Of a DNA stretch of 50,006 nt, positions 42,478 to 50,006 are shown in pieces (position 1 is the stretch's first letter; each line of letters starts with the position of its first letter). The notes under the pieces are model-generated. The model was not told the DNA's origin and ran no database searches. It worked only from the letters and a program-made list of their open reading frames with translations. The stretch comes from CBFGTJ01 sp965651815. Lineage in GTDB: Bacteria; Actinomycetota; Acidimicrobiia; Acidimicrobiales; Microtrichaceae. The stretch lies in assembly GCA_965651815.1 (NCBI GenBank), contig CBFGTJ010000003.1, forward strand, positions 1-50,006, written 5' to 3'. A program made the position numbers and the translations under genes.

Positions 42478-45292
42478 CGACCGGCCGCGGCGCGGCGGGC
42501 TCCCGCCGCAGGGCACGGCGGAGGAGCTTGCGGCCCTCCTCCGCCCACAGCACGAGGCTGCCCAGCGCGACGCAGGTCAGCCACTGCCCCGCGTCGAGCG
42601 GTGAGGTGGAGAACGCGTCGTTGAGGATCGGCAGGTGGACGACCGCCACCTGGAGCACGAGCGACAGCGCCATCGCACCCCACAGCAGGTGGTTGCCGAA
42701 CAGGTGGTGGAAGGCGCTGACCCGGTCCGAACGGGCGTTGAGCGTGTTGAACAGCTGGGCGAGCACGAGGGTCGTGAACGTGGCGGTGCGGGCCTCGTCC
42801 AGGGTCGAGGAGCCCTCGACGAGGCCGCCCGGCAGGTGGAGGTCGAGCGCGAACAGCGACGCCGCGGCCATCACCGTCCCCACGAACAGCACGCCGAGCT
42901 GCATCTCGCCGTCGATGATCCGGTCGTCCATCCGGCGCGGCGGGCGCGACATCACGTCGTCGGGCGGTGGGTCGACGCCGAGGGCCATGGCCGGTGCCGC
43001 GTCGGTGAGCAGGTTGATCCACAGGATGTGGGTGGCGAGCAGCGGCACCACCACGGCGCCGCTCACCCGGTCCAGTCCCAGCAGGCCCGCGAGCAGGACG
43101 CCGAACAGCATCGTCAGCACCTCACCGGCGTTCGACGACAGCAGGTACCGGAGGAACTTGCGGATGTTGGCGAAGATCGCCCTGCCCTCGCGGACCGCCG
43201 CGATGATCGTGGCGAAGTTGTCGTCCGCCAGCACCATGTCGGCGGCCTCCTTCGTCACGTCGGTGCCGGTGATGCCCATGGCGACGCCGATGTCGGCGCT
43301 CTTCAGCGCCGGCGCGTCGTTCACCCCGTCGCCGGTCATCGCGACGATCTGCCCGTCTTCCTGCAGGGCGTCGACGATGCGGAGCTTGTGCTCCGGGGCG
43401 ACCCGTGCGTACACCGAGCGCGTGCGCACCACGTCACGGAAGGCGTCGTCGTCCAGCTCGTCGAGCTCGACGCCCGTGACCGCCGGCGCGTCCGAGCCGA
43501 CGATGTCGAGCGCCGCCGCCACCTTCGCCGCGGTGACCGGGTGGTCGCCCGTGATCATCACGACCCGGATGCCCGCCGCGTGCGCCTCGTCGACCGCGAC
43601 CCTGGCCTCCTCCCGTGGCGGGTCCATGATGCCGACGACCCCGGCGAAGACGAGGTCCGTCTCCAGCTCCTCGGTGGGCTCGGGAGGGGTCGTCGTCTCC
43701 AGCGGCCGGTAGGCCACCCCCAGGGTGCGGAGCGCGTCGCCGGCCAGGGCGTCGACGGTCTCGAGGATCTCGGCGCGCCGCGCGTCGTCGAGCGGGACCA
43801 CCTCGCTTCCGGCCCGCTCGTGGGTGCACCGGGGGAGGAGCACGTCGGGCGCCCCCTTGGTCACGACCGCGAGGTGCCCGCCCCGCGCGGCGTCGGCCTC
43901 CAGCGTGGTCATCCGCTTCCGCTCGGAGGTGAAGGGCACCTCGCCCACCCGGCGGAAGCGCTCCGCTCGCTCCTCGGTGAACCCCGCCTTGCGCTCCGCG
44001 ACGAGGAAGGCGGCCTCGGTGGGGTCGCCGGTGACCGTCCAGCTGTCCCCGTCGCGGCGCAGCGTCGCGTCGCTCGCGAGGCTGCCACCCCCGAGCACGT
44101 ACCGGACCTCCTCGAGCACCGGGCCCTCGCCCAGCGGGCGGCCGTCGAGCAGCAGCTCCCCCTCGGGGCGGTAGCCGGTGCCGGTGACCTCCACGGTGCC
44201 CGACCGGGTGACGATGCGCTGGACGGTCATCTCGTTGCGGGTGAGGGTGCCGGTCTTGTCGGAGCAGACCACCGACGCCGACCCGAGCGTCTCGACCGAG
44301 GACAGGCGCTTCACGATCGCGTGGTGCCGGGCCATCCGCTGCACGCCGAGCGCGAGCACCACCGACAGGACGGCGGGCAGGCCCTCCGGCACCGCGGCCA
44401 CCGCCAGCGACACGCCGACGAGCAGCACGTCCACGAGGTCCGAGGCCGAGCTGATCTCGGAGGTCAGCAGGATCGCCGCCACGACGACGACCGCGACCGC
44501 GATGACGGCGATGCCCAGCACGCGGCCGACCCGCGCGATCTCCCGCTGCAGCGGGGTCTGCTCGTCCTCGGTCCGGCTGAGCAGGACGGCGATCCGCCCC
44601 ATCTCGGTCGACATGCCGGTGATCGTCACGACGGCACGCCCGCGCCCGCGGCTCACCGCCGTGCCGCGGAACACCATGTTCGTCCGGTCGCCCAGCGGCA
44701 CCTGGCCCGTGAGCGGCTCGGCGGACTTGAGCACCGGCTCGCTCTCGCCGGTCAGCGACGCCTCCGAGACCAGCAGCGACGCCGCCTCGACCAGGCGGGC
44801 GTCCGCGCTGACCGCGTCGCCCTCGGCGAGCACCAGCACGTCGCCGGGGACGACCTCGTGCGAGGGCACCCGTTGCTCCACCCCGTCGCGCACCACCGAC
44901 GACATCGGGGCCGCCATCCGCTGCAGCGCCTCGACCGCCGCCTCGGCCCGGGCCTCCTGCACGTAGCCCAGCACCGCGTTGGCCACGAGGATGACGGTGA
45001 TCACGATCGCCTCGAACGGCACCCCCTCCGCGCCGTCCACGAGCCAGGTGACCAGCGAGATCGCGACCGCGACGAGCAGCAGGATCACGAGCGGGTCGGC
45101 GAACTGGCGGAGCACCTTGCGCCACGCCGGGACCGGCGGCTCCGCGTCCAGCAGGTTCGGGCCGTACCGCTCGAGGCGCGCCCGGGCCTCCGCCGCGGTG
45201 AGTCCGCGGTCGAGATCCGTGTCGAGCTCCCTGGCGACGTCCGCGACGTCGACCAGCCAGGGGTGAGCCGTCGCGTCGGCCACCTGGGTCAC
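42467..45292 (-). CDS. Cation-transporting P-type ATPase, Ca2+ (type IIA) group
   Basis: The 941-residue pump has an N-terminal cation-ATPase domain, TGES in the actuator domain, PEGLPAVLSVVLALGVQRMA in M4, the phosphorylated Asp345 in DKTGTLTRNE, GDGVNDAPALKSADIGVAMG and a C-terminal six-helix region with INLLTDAAPAMALG. The M4 PEGLP motif and overall form fit Ca2+ or Ca2+/Mn2+ pumps such as PacL or mycobacterial CtpF. GTG 45292 is preceded by GGAGG on the minus strand. It is divergent from the fixB-like operon and probably unrelated to mycofactocin. Confidence 0.9.
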   Translation of the reverse strand: MTQVADATAHPWLVDVADVARELDTDLDRGLTAAEARARLERYGPNLLDAEPPVPAWRKVLRQFADPLVILLLVAVAISLVTWLVDGAEGVPFEAIVITVILVANAVLGYVQEARAEAAVEALQRMAAPMSSVVRDGVEQRVPSHEVVPGDVLVLAEGDAVSADARLVEAASLLVSEASLTGESEPVLKSAEPLTGQVPLGDRTNMVFRGTAVSRGRGRAVVTITGMSTEMGRIAVLLSRTEDEQTPLQREIARVGRVLGIAVIAVAVVVVAAILLTSEISSASDLVDVLLVGVSLAVAAVPEGLPAVLSVVLALGVQRMARHHAIVKRLSSVETLGSASVVCSDKTGTLTRNEMTVQRIVTRSGTVEVTGTGYRPEGELLLDGRPLGEGPVLEEVRYVLGGGSLASDATLRRDGDSWTVTGDPTEAAFLVAERKAGFTEERAERFRRVGEVPFTSERKRMTTLEADAARGGHLAVVTKGAPDVLLPRCTHERAGSEVVPLDDARRAEILETVDALAGDALRTLGVAYRPLETTTPPEPTEELETDLVFAGVVGIMDPPREEARVAVDEAHAAGIRVVMITGDHPVTAAKVAAALDIVGSDAPAVTGVELDELDDDAFRDVVRTRSVYARVAPEHKLRIVDALQEDGQIVAMTGDGVNDAPALKSADIGVAMGITGTDVTKEAADMVLADDNFATIIAAVREGRAIFANIRKFLRYLLSSNAGEVLTMLFGVLLAGLLGLDRVSGAVVVPLLATHILWINLLTDAAPAMALGVDPPPDDVMSRPPRRMDDRIIDGEMQLGVLFVGTVMAAASLFALDLHLPGGLVEGSSTLDEARTATFTTLVLAQLFNTLNARSDRVSAFHHLFGNHLLWGAMALSLVLQVAVVHLPILNDAFSTSPLDAGQWLTCVALGSLVLWAEEGRKLLRRALRREPAAPRPVVRS

Positions 45293-45384
45293 CGGGGCAC
45301 CTCCGTTCGCTTCGGCACGGTACCTACCACGGGTCGCGGGCCGCGCCGTGGAGCCCGGAATCCGTGGCCGCGGGTGCGCCGAGG

Positions 45385-45390
45385 TACCTT
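45385..45390 (+). promoter_or_regulatory. Proposed -10 of the fix-like/mftEF operon
   Basis: TACCTT lies 6 bases before the ATG at 45397, fitting a leaderless transcript for the six-gene operon that ends in mftE and mftF. Confidence 0.5.
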
Positions 45391-45396
45391 GCAGCC

Positions 45397-45441
45397 ATGT
45401 CGAGGGCAGCCATGTCGAGGGCGGCCACGTCGAGGGTGCTC
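45397..45441 (+). repeat. Triplicated 15-bp start region of the ETF-alpha gene
   Basis: ATGTCGAGGGCAGCC, ATGTCGAGGGCGGCC and ACGTCGAGGGTGCTC follow in tandem and in frame. Two ATG codons 15 bases apart are thus available, and the third unit carries ACG. Confidence 0.8.
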
Positions 45442-46359
45442 GCCGTCGTGCCGGTCCGGGCCGGGGTGCTCCCCGCCGGAGGGGCCGAGGCGGTGGCCGA
45501 GGCCGACGGCAGGGTCCTGCTGGCCGGTGAGGCCGCACCCGCCGCGGCCGCGTCGCTGTCCGGCGTCGCGACCGAGGTGCGGGCGTGGGAGACCGACGGG
45601 TTCGCCCCGGGCGAGTGGGCGGCCCGGCTGGCACCGCTCCTCACGGAGGAGGACCTGGTCGTCCTCCCGGCGTCGCCCGACGGCCGCGACCTCGCGCCGC
45701 GCCTCGCTGCCGAGCTGGACCGGCCGCTGCTCGCGGGCGCCATGCGCGTCGACGACGCCTCGGTGACCACGATCGTGCACGGCGGGCGGGTGCTCGCCGA
45801 GCACGCGGTCCACGGACCGGTCGTCGCGACGCTGCAGCCGGGGGTGCGCGGCGTGGTCGCCGGACCCGAACCGCTGCCCGAGGTCGAGGTGATCGAACCA
45901 CCTGCCGCGCCGCAGCGCTCGAAGGACGCCACCGTCGAGAAGGTGCTGCCTCCGGACATCACGACGATGGACCTCTCCGAGGCGCCGAGGATCCTCGGCG
46001 GCGGCGCGGGCCTCGACGGCGAGGCGCGGCTGCGGCAGCTCGGCGAGGTCGCCACCCTGCTGGGTGCGGCGATGGGCGCCACGCGGGTGCTCACCGACCG
46101 GGGGTGGCTCGACCACTCCCGCCAGATCGGCACGACCGGCGTCGTGGTCGACCCCGACCTGTACCTCGCGTTCGGCATCTCGGGCGCGGTGCAGCACACC
46201 GCCGGCCTCGGTCAGCCCGACCACGTGATCAGCGTCAACGTCGACCCGCACTGCCCGATGATGGAGCTCGCGGACCTCGCGGTCGTCGCCGACGCGAACG
46301 AGACGGTCGCCGAGCTGCACCGGCGGCTCGGCGGGGGAGCGGAGGGCACCGATGGCTGA
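45397..46359 (+). CDS. fixB: Electron transfer flavoprotein alpha subunit, FixB-like (mycofactocin-associated)
   Basis: The 320-residue protein has a diverged N-terminal domain and a canonical C-terminal FAD domain: ARILGGG-type APRILGGGAGL, IGTTGVVVDPDLYLAFGISG, AVQHTAG and VISVNVDPHCPMMELADLAV. With the fixA-like partner 1.6 kb downstream it should form an ETF heterodimer. ATG 45397 is favoured by TACCTT 6 bases upstream, although the start region is tandemly repeated and ATG 45412 is possible. It overlaps the fixC-like gene by 8 bases. It heads an operon that ends in mftE and mftF. Confidence 0.88.
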   Translation: MSRAAMSRAATSRVLAVVPVRAGVLPAGGAEAVAEADGRVLLAGEAAPAAAASLSGVATEVRAWETDGFAPGEWAARLAPLLTEEDLVVLPASPDGRDLAPRLAAELDRPLLAGAMRVDDASVTTIVHGGRVLAEHAVHGPVVATLQPGVRGVVAGPEPLPEVEVIEPPAAPQRSKDATVEKVLPPDITTMDLSEAPRILGGGAGLDGEARLRQLGEVATLLGAAMGATRVLTDRGWLDHSRQIGTTGVVVDPDLYLAFGISGAVQHTAGLGQPDHVISVNVDPHCPMMELADLAVVADANETVAELHRRLGGGAEGTDG

Positions 46360-47650
46360 CTTCGACGCGATCGTCGTGGGCGCGGGACCGGCCGGGTCCG
46401 CGGCGGCGCTGGAGCTGGCCCGCGACGGCCGCTCGGTGTGCCTGCTCGAGCGGGGCCCCTTCCCGGGGTCGAAGAACATGTACGGCGGGGTGGTGTACGG
46501 GCGCATCCTCGACACGCTCCTGCCGGGCTGGTGGGAGGAGGTGCCGGTCCAGCGCTGGGTCACCCGTCGCATGACGATGGTGATGACCGGGCACCAGGCG
46601 TTCACCGTCGACTACCGGACCGAGCGGTGGGGCGAGCCTCCGTACAACGGCGCGACGACGCTGCGCCCCGACTTCGACTCGTGGCTCGCCGCGAAGGCCG
46701 AGGCGGCCGGCGCCGAGCTGGTGTGCTCGACCACCGCGACGGGACTGCTGCGCGACGGGGACCGCGTCGTGGGGGTCCGCACCGACCGGCCCGACGGCGA
46801 CCTCACCGCGGAGGTCGTCATCGCCTGCGACGGGGTCAACTCGTTCCTCGCCAAGGAGGCCGGCCTCTACGGCGAGGTCGACGCCGAGAACTACACGGTG
46901 GGCGTGAAGGAGACGATCGCGCTGCCCCGTGAGGTGATCGACGAGCGCTTCGCCGTGCGCGGCGACCACGGTGCCGACATCGAGATCCTCGGCTGCACCG
47001 GCGACGTGCCCGGCGGCGGGTTCGTCTACACCAACGCGGAGAGCCTGGCGGTCGGCCTGGTGCTCCACCTGCCCGCGCTGGCCGCGGGTGGGCGGCGGCC
47101 CGAGGAGCTGCTCGCCGGGATGAAGGCGCACCCGGCGATCGCGCCGCTGGTCGAGGGCGGGGAGGTCAAGGAGTACTCCGCCCACGTCATCCCCGAGGCG
47201 GGCTACGACATGATGCCCGAGCTCATCGGCGACGGGATCCTCGTCGCCGGCGACGCCGCCGCGATGTGCCTCGCCGCGGGCATCTGGCTGGAGGGGGTCA
47301 ACTTCGCGATCGGGTCCGGCGCGGCGGCCGGGCGCGCCGCCGCCCGTGCGATCCGCCGGCGCGACACCTCGGCGGAGGGCCTCGCCGGCTACCGCACCCG
47401 GCTCGAGTCGAGCTTCGTCCTCGCCGACCACCGCAAGCTGCGCGACGCACCCAAGCTGGTGATGAGCGACTTCGCGCAGCGGCAGGTCCCCGGGCTCCTG
47501 TGCGGCGCCGCGGAGCAGATGTTCCAGGTGACCGACCCGGATCCCAAGCCGGGTCTGCTGCGGATCCTGCGCGACGAGATGAAGCGCAACGGCGTGAAGG
47601 CGCGCGACGCGGCGCGCATGGGCCTGCGCGCGTTGCGGACCTTCGGGTGA
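46352..47650 (+). CDS. fixC: FixC-like flavoprotein (ETF:quinone oxidoreductase relative)
   Basis: The 432-residue flavoprotein starts with the FAD motif AIVVGAGPAGSAAALELA, has ERGPFPGSKNMYGGVVYG and GDAAAMCLAAGIWLEGVNFA, and matches FixC throughout. FixC corresponds to ETF:ubiquinone oxidoreductase without its Fe-S domain, which is supplied by FixX. It should accept electrons from the ETF and pass them through the ferredoxin-like partner to quinone. It overlaps fixB by 8 bases and is followed at 20 bases by fixX. Confidence 0.92.
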   Translation: MADFDAIVVGAGPAGSAAALELARDGRSVCLLERGPFPGSKNMYGGVVYGRILDTLLPGWWEEVPVQRWVTRRMTMVMTGHQAFTVDYRTERWGEPPYNGATTLRPDFDSWLAAKAEAAGAELVCSTTATGLLRDGDRVVGVRTDRPDGDLTAEVVIACDGVNSFLAKEAGLYGEVDAENYTVGVKETIALPREVIDERFAVRGDHGADIEILGCTGDVPGGGFVYTNAESLAVGLVLHLPALAAGGRRPEELLAGMKAHPAIAPLVEGGEVKEYSAHVIPEAGYDMMPELIGDGILVAGDAAAMCLAAGIWLEGVNFAIGSGAAAGRAAARAIRRRDTSAEGLAGYRTRLESSFVLADHRKLRDAPKLVMSDFAQRQVPGLLCGAAEQMFQVTDPDPKPGLLRILRDEMKRNGVKARDAARMGLRALRTFG

Positions 47651-47669
47651 GGTGCGCGAGGGTGTGGCG

Positions 47670-47969
47670 ATGAGCGTCGACTCGTACCCCGCTGTGAGCT
47701 TCGAGGCACGCATGGGCACCGTCGAGTTCCGCGTGCACGAGCGGCCCCACATCACGGTGGACGATCGCAAGTGCGTCGACTGCTCGGTCCGCGGCTGCAT
47801 CACCGCGTGCCCGGCCAACCTGTTCGTGCCCACCGCCGACGGAGGGATCCTGTTCAACTACGAGCAGTGCTTCGAGTGCGGCACCTGCTACCTCGTGTGC
47901 AACGAGGAGGGTGCGATCACCTGGACCTACCCCGAGGGCGGCCACGGGGTCACCTTCCACTACTCGTGA
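47670..47969 (+). CDS. fixX: FixX-like ferredoxin
   Basis: The 99-residue protein has CVDCSVRGCITACP and CFECGTCYLVC, the cysteine pattern of FixX, and ends in a short beta-type tail. It provides the Fe-S relay for the FixC-like flavoprotein. ATG 47670 is chosen because homology-like sequence begins just after it. GTG 47652, two bases after the fixC stop, would add six residues. Confidence 0.92.
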   Translation: MSVDSYPAVSFEARMGTVEFRVHERPHITVDDRKCVDCSVRGCITACPANLFVPTADGGILFNYEQCFECGTCYLVCNEEGAITWTYPEGGHGVTFHYS

Positions 47970-47970
47970 G

Positions 47971-48825
47971 GTGCCCGACGTGCTGATCGCCGCGTGCGTC
48001 AAGTGGGTCGACCTGAACCCCGACATCGACCCCCTGCGGGGCACCGTCGAGGCGCGCCCCCACGGGGCCGGCCTGTCCGAGGCGGACCACGCGGCGGTGG
48101 AGCTGGCCCTGCGGATCGCCGAGCAGTGGGGCGGCGAGGTCGTGGTCACCTGCGCCGGCCCGCCCGAGGCCGACGCCGCGCTCCGGGACCTGCTGGGCGC
48201 CGGCGCGCAGCGCGCGCTGCGGGTCGAGCCCGAGTCACCGCACGGCGCCGTCGCACCGACGAGCGCCGAGGTCGCCCGGATGCTCGTGGACGCGTGGGGA
48301 GACGCCCGACCCGACCTCGTCGTCTGCGGCGACGCGAGCGTGGACCGCGGCTCCGGGTCGGTGCCCGCCTTCGTCGCGCACGAGCTCGGCGCCGCCCAGG
48401 CGCTCGGGCTGGTGGAGGTCACCCCGGAGCAGCCCGGCCGGCTGACCGCGGTGCGGCGCCTCGACGGCGCCCGGCGCGAGGTGCTCGCCGTGGGCACCCC
48501 GGCGGTCGTCTCGGTCGAGGGCTCGGTCGCGACGCTGCGCCGCGCGCCGCTGTCGGCGGTCCTCGCGGCGCGGGACCGGGAGGTCGAGGTGCACCGGGTG
48601 CTGCGGGCCGACGCGGGCGAGGAGCCCCGCCTGCGTCCGTGGCGTCCCCGCCCCCGGGCGCTGCCCGCCCCCGAGGGCGACCGGGCGCTGGAGCGGATCG
48701 TCGCCCTCACGGGCGCCCACGTCGAGCGCACGCCGCCGCGCACGCTCGTGCTCGACCCGCCCGAGGCGGCCGAGGCGATCCTCGCCCAGCTGCGCGAGTG
48801 GGGCTACCTCGCCGACGAGGACTAG
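47971..48825 (+). CDS. fixA: Electron transfer flavoprotein beta subunit, FixA-like (mycofactocin-associated)
   Basis: The 284-residue protein shows ETF-beta features: AACVKWVDLNPDIDPL, LSEADHAAVELALRIAEQWG, DLVVCGDASVDRGSGSVPAF, VAHELGAAQALGLVEV and GTPAVVSVEG. The C-terminal 70 residues are Pro/Arg-rich and unusual. It starts one base after the fixX stop, and mftE follows after 3 bases. The gene order B-C-X-A differs from the classical fixABCX. Confidence 0.87.
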   Translation: MPDVLIAACVKWVDLNPDIDPLRGTVEARPHGAGLSEADHAAVELALRIAEQWGGEVVVTCAGPPEADAALRDLLGAGAQRALRVEPESPHGAVAPTSAEVARMLVDAWGDARPDLVVCGDASVDRGSGSVPAFVAHELGAAQALGLVEVTPEQPGRLTAVRRLDGARREVLAVGTPAVVSVEGSVATLRRAPLSAVLAARDREVEVHRVLRADAGEEPRLRPWRPRPRALPAPEGDRALERIVALTGAHVERTPPRTLVLDPPEAAEAILAQLREWGYLADED

Positions 48826-48828
48826 GCG

Positions 48829-49563
48829 GTGGCGGCGCACCTCGCGGAGCTCGCCTGGACCGAGGTCCCCGACCGGAGCGTCCTCGTCGTGCCCACGGGC
48901 AGCTGCGAACAGCACGGCCCGCACCTGCCCCTCGACGTCGACCTGCGGATCGCCAGCGCGCTCGCGGCGGCGGCCGCCGAGGGGCGCCACGACGTCGTCG
49001 TCGGTCCCCCGCTCACCATCGGGGCGTCGGGCGAGCACCAGTCGTTCCCCGGCACCCTCTCGATCGGGACCGAGGCGCTCGTCACGGTGGTCGTCGAGCT
49101 GTCGCGCTCGGCCCTGCCCCCGGCAGGGTCCGGCCTGCCGGAGCCGTTCGCCGGCGTGCTGTTCGTCAACGGCCACGGCGGCAACGTCGAGGCGTTCGCC
49201 ACCGCGACCGCGCGGCTGCGCGACGAGGGGCGTGCGGTCGAGGTGTGGCACCCCCGGGTCCCCGGCGGTGACTCGCACGCCGGGCGCACCGAGACCTCGC
49301 TGCTCCTGCACCTCGACCCCGCGTGCGTGCGCGCCGACCGGTTGCCGGTGGGCAGCACCGCGCGCTGGCGCGAGATCGGCGACGTCGTGCGCGCGGAGGG
49401 GCTCGCCGCGGTGACCCCGAACGGGGTGCTGGGCGACGCGACCGGGGCCACCGCGGAGGAGGGTGCCCGCGTGTTCGAGGAGCTGCTCGCCGACCTGCGC
49501 GGCGCGCTCGCCCGCTTCGCGGATGGCGTGGGCACCTCGCCGGCCCCCGCACCCGGTTCGTGA
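48829..49563 (+). CDS. mftE: Mycofactocin peptidase MftE (creatininase family)
   Basis: The 244-residue creatininase-like metallopeptidase carries the metal ligands in CEQHGPHLPLDVD (Glu, His, Asp), NGHGGN and DSHAGRTETS. MftE cleaves the modified MftA to release the Val-Tyr-derived core for MftD. GTG 48829 lies 3 bases after the fixA stop, and its end overlaps mftF (GTGA). It is thus part of the ETF operon and 13 kb from mftC. Confidence 0.94.
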   Translation: MAAHLAELAWTEVPDRSVLVVPTGSCEQHGPHLPLDVDLRIASALAAAAAEGRHDVVVGPPLTIGASGEHQSFPGTLSIGTEALVTVVVELSRSALPPAGSGLPEPFAGVLFVNGHGGNVEAFATATARLRDEGRAVEVWHPRVPGGDSHAGRTETSLLLHLDPACVRADRLPVGSTARWREIGDVVRAEGLAAVTPNGVLGDATGATAEEGARVFEELLADLRGALARFADGVGTSPAPAPGS

Positions 49564-50006
49564 GGTACCGGCTCGACCGGTCGGTGCGCCGGCGGGAGCG
49601 TGGCCGGGTGCTGCTCGGCGGGTCGCCGGTCCGCCTGCTCCGGCTCACCGAGGCGGGCGCCGAGCTGGTCCGCAGGCTCGCGGCGGGGGAGGAGGTGCGG
49701 TCCACGCGTGGGGTGGACGCGCTGGTCGGACGGCTCGTGGACGCGGGGATGCTCCACCCCGATCCGGCGTCGGCCGGCGACGCCGCGCCCGACCCCTCGG
49801 CGGTGACCGTGGTCGTGCCGGTCCGGGACCGGCCACGCGGGCTGTCACGCCTGCTGGGCGCCCTCGCACGGTCGGGGCTCGGCGGGATCGTCGTGGTCGA
49901 CGACGGGTCGACGGTGCCGGTGGAGGTGCCCCACGGCGTCGAGCTCGTGCGGCACGACGCGCCCTCGGGCCCGGCCGCCGCGCGCAACGCCGGCGCGGCG
50001 CGCGCC
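49560..50006 (+). CDS. mftF: Mycofactocin glycosyltransferase MftF (5' part, truncated by window end)
   Basis: The visible 149 codons show a PqqD-like N-terminal domain (RLDRSVRRRERGRVLLGGSP, LTEAGAELVRRLAAGEEV) followed by the start of a family-2 glycosyltransferase (VTVVVPVRDRPRGL, GIVVVDDGST, GPAAARNAG). MftF adds the beta-1,4-glucose chain to premycofactocin. GTG 49560 overlaps the mftE stop by four bases. The catalytic rest lies beyond the window. Confidence 0.93.
   Translation, partial: MRYRLDRSVRRRERGRVLLGGSPVRLLRLTEAGAELVRRLAAGEEVRSTRGVDALVGRLVDAGMLHPDPASAGDAAPDPSAVTVVVPVRDRPRGLSRLLGALARSGLGGIVVVDDGSTVPVEVPHGVELVRHDAPSGPAAARNAGAARA

Noticed and set aside
42635..45766. A 1,043-codon plus-strand open frame
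   Set aside because: It is the antisense of the P-type ATPase, whose motifs are unmistakable on the minus strand.

Overview
The window is GC-rich, densely coded actinobacterial chromosome. Many genes start with GTG, and many ATG/GTG starts sit 6-9 bases after a TANNNT -10 box, which points to leaderless transcripts. A KstR-like regulator with two KstR-type boxes, FadD19-like ligases, a wax ester/diacylglycerol acyltransferase and a mycofactocin locus together suggest a lipid- or sterol-degrading actinobacterium. Class Acidimicrobiia is my best guess, but this is inference. I saw no rRNA, tRNA, CRISPR array, insertion sequence or prophage.

Bases 1-30600 are a lipid and acyl-CoA neighbourhood. 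They hold the end of a zinc alcohol dehydrogenase, a cyclase-family hydrolase, five AMP-forming acyl-CoA ligases (2185, 12660, 20093, 24941, 27805), an SDR of the 3-hydroxyacyl-CoA dehydrogenase type, a KstR-like TetR regulator (8461), an amidohydrolase-fold protein, WS/DGAT, two esterases and an acetoacetyl-CoA synthetase. Housekeeping and unknown genes lie between them: AqpZ, a DUF3097 protein, a thiamine-diphosphate-enzyme relative lacking cofactor motifs, a WXG100-like protein, a RecQ helicase with a phosphoribosyltransferase-like tail, an ABC-F ATPase, a divergent Lrp/LysE pair and a DksA/TraR zinc finger.

Bases 30700-50006 are a dispersed mycofactocin locus. On the minus strand an NDMA-dependent-type alcohol dehydrogenase is followed by a MoxR ATPase and a VWA protein. 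Divergent from it are mftA, mftB, mftC and an O-methyltransferase overlapping mftC. Two FadH/OYE-type flavoenzymes follow (36507 and 40501), separated by a membrane protein, a YtrA-like GntR regulator and a small membrane-anchored protein. A Ca2+-type P-ATPase is on the opposite strand. The window ends in a tight operon, fixB-like, fixC-like, fixX-like, fixA-like, mftE, mftF, whose last gene runs off the end. No mftD is visible.

The working picture is that mftABC, the methyltransferase, mftE and mftF make a modified mycofactocin. The alcohol dehydrogenase and perhaps other redox enzymes reduce it. The co-transcribed electron-transfer-flavoprotein/FixCX module may carry its electrons to quinone. 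The genes present are seen directly; the electron route is inference.

Regulatory structure is rich: two KstR-type boxes, a TetR-like operator shared by two distant promoters, an 18-bp palindrome in the mftA promoter, a 26-bp AT-rich palindrome ahead of the gntR operon, a cysteine-containing leaderless leader peptide, and a family of related intergenic hairpins, one of which has become part of the mftC coding sequence.
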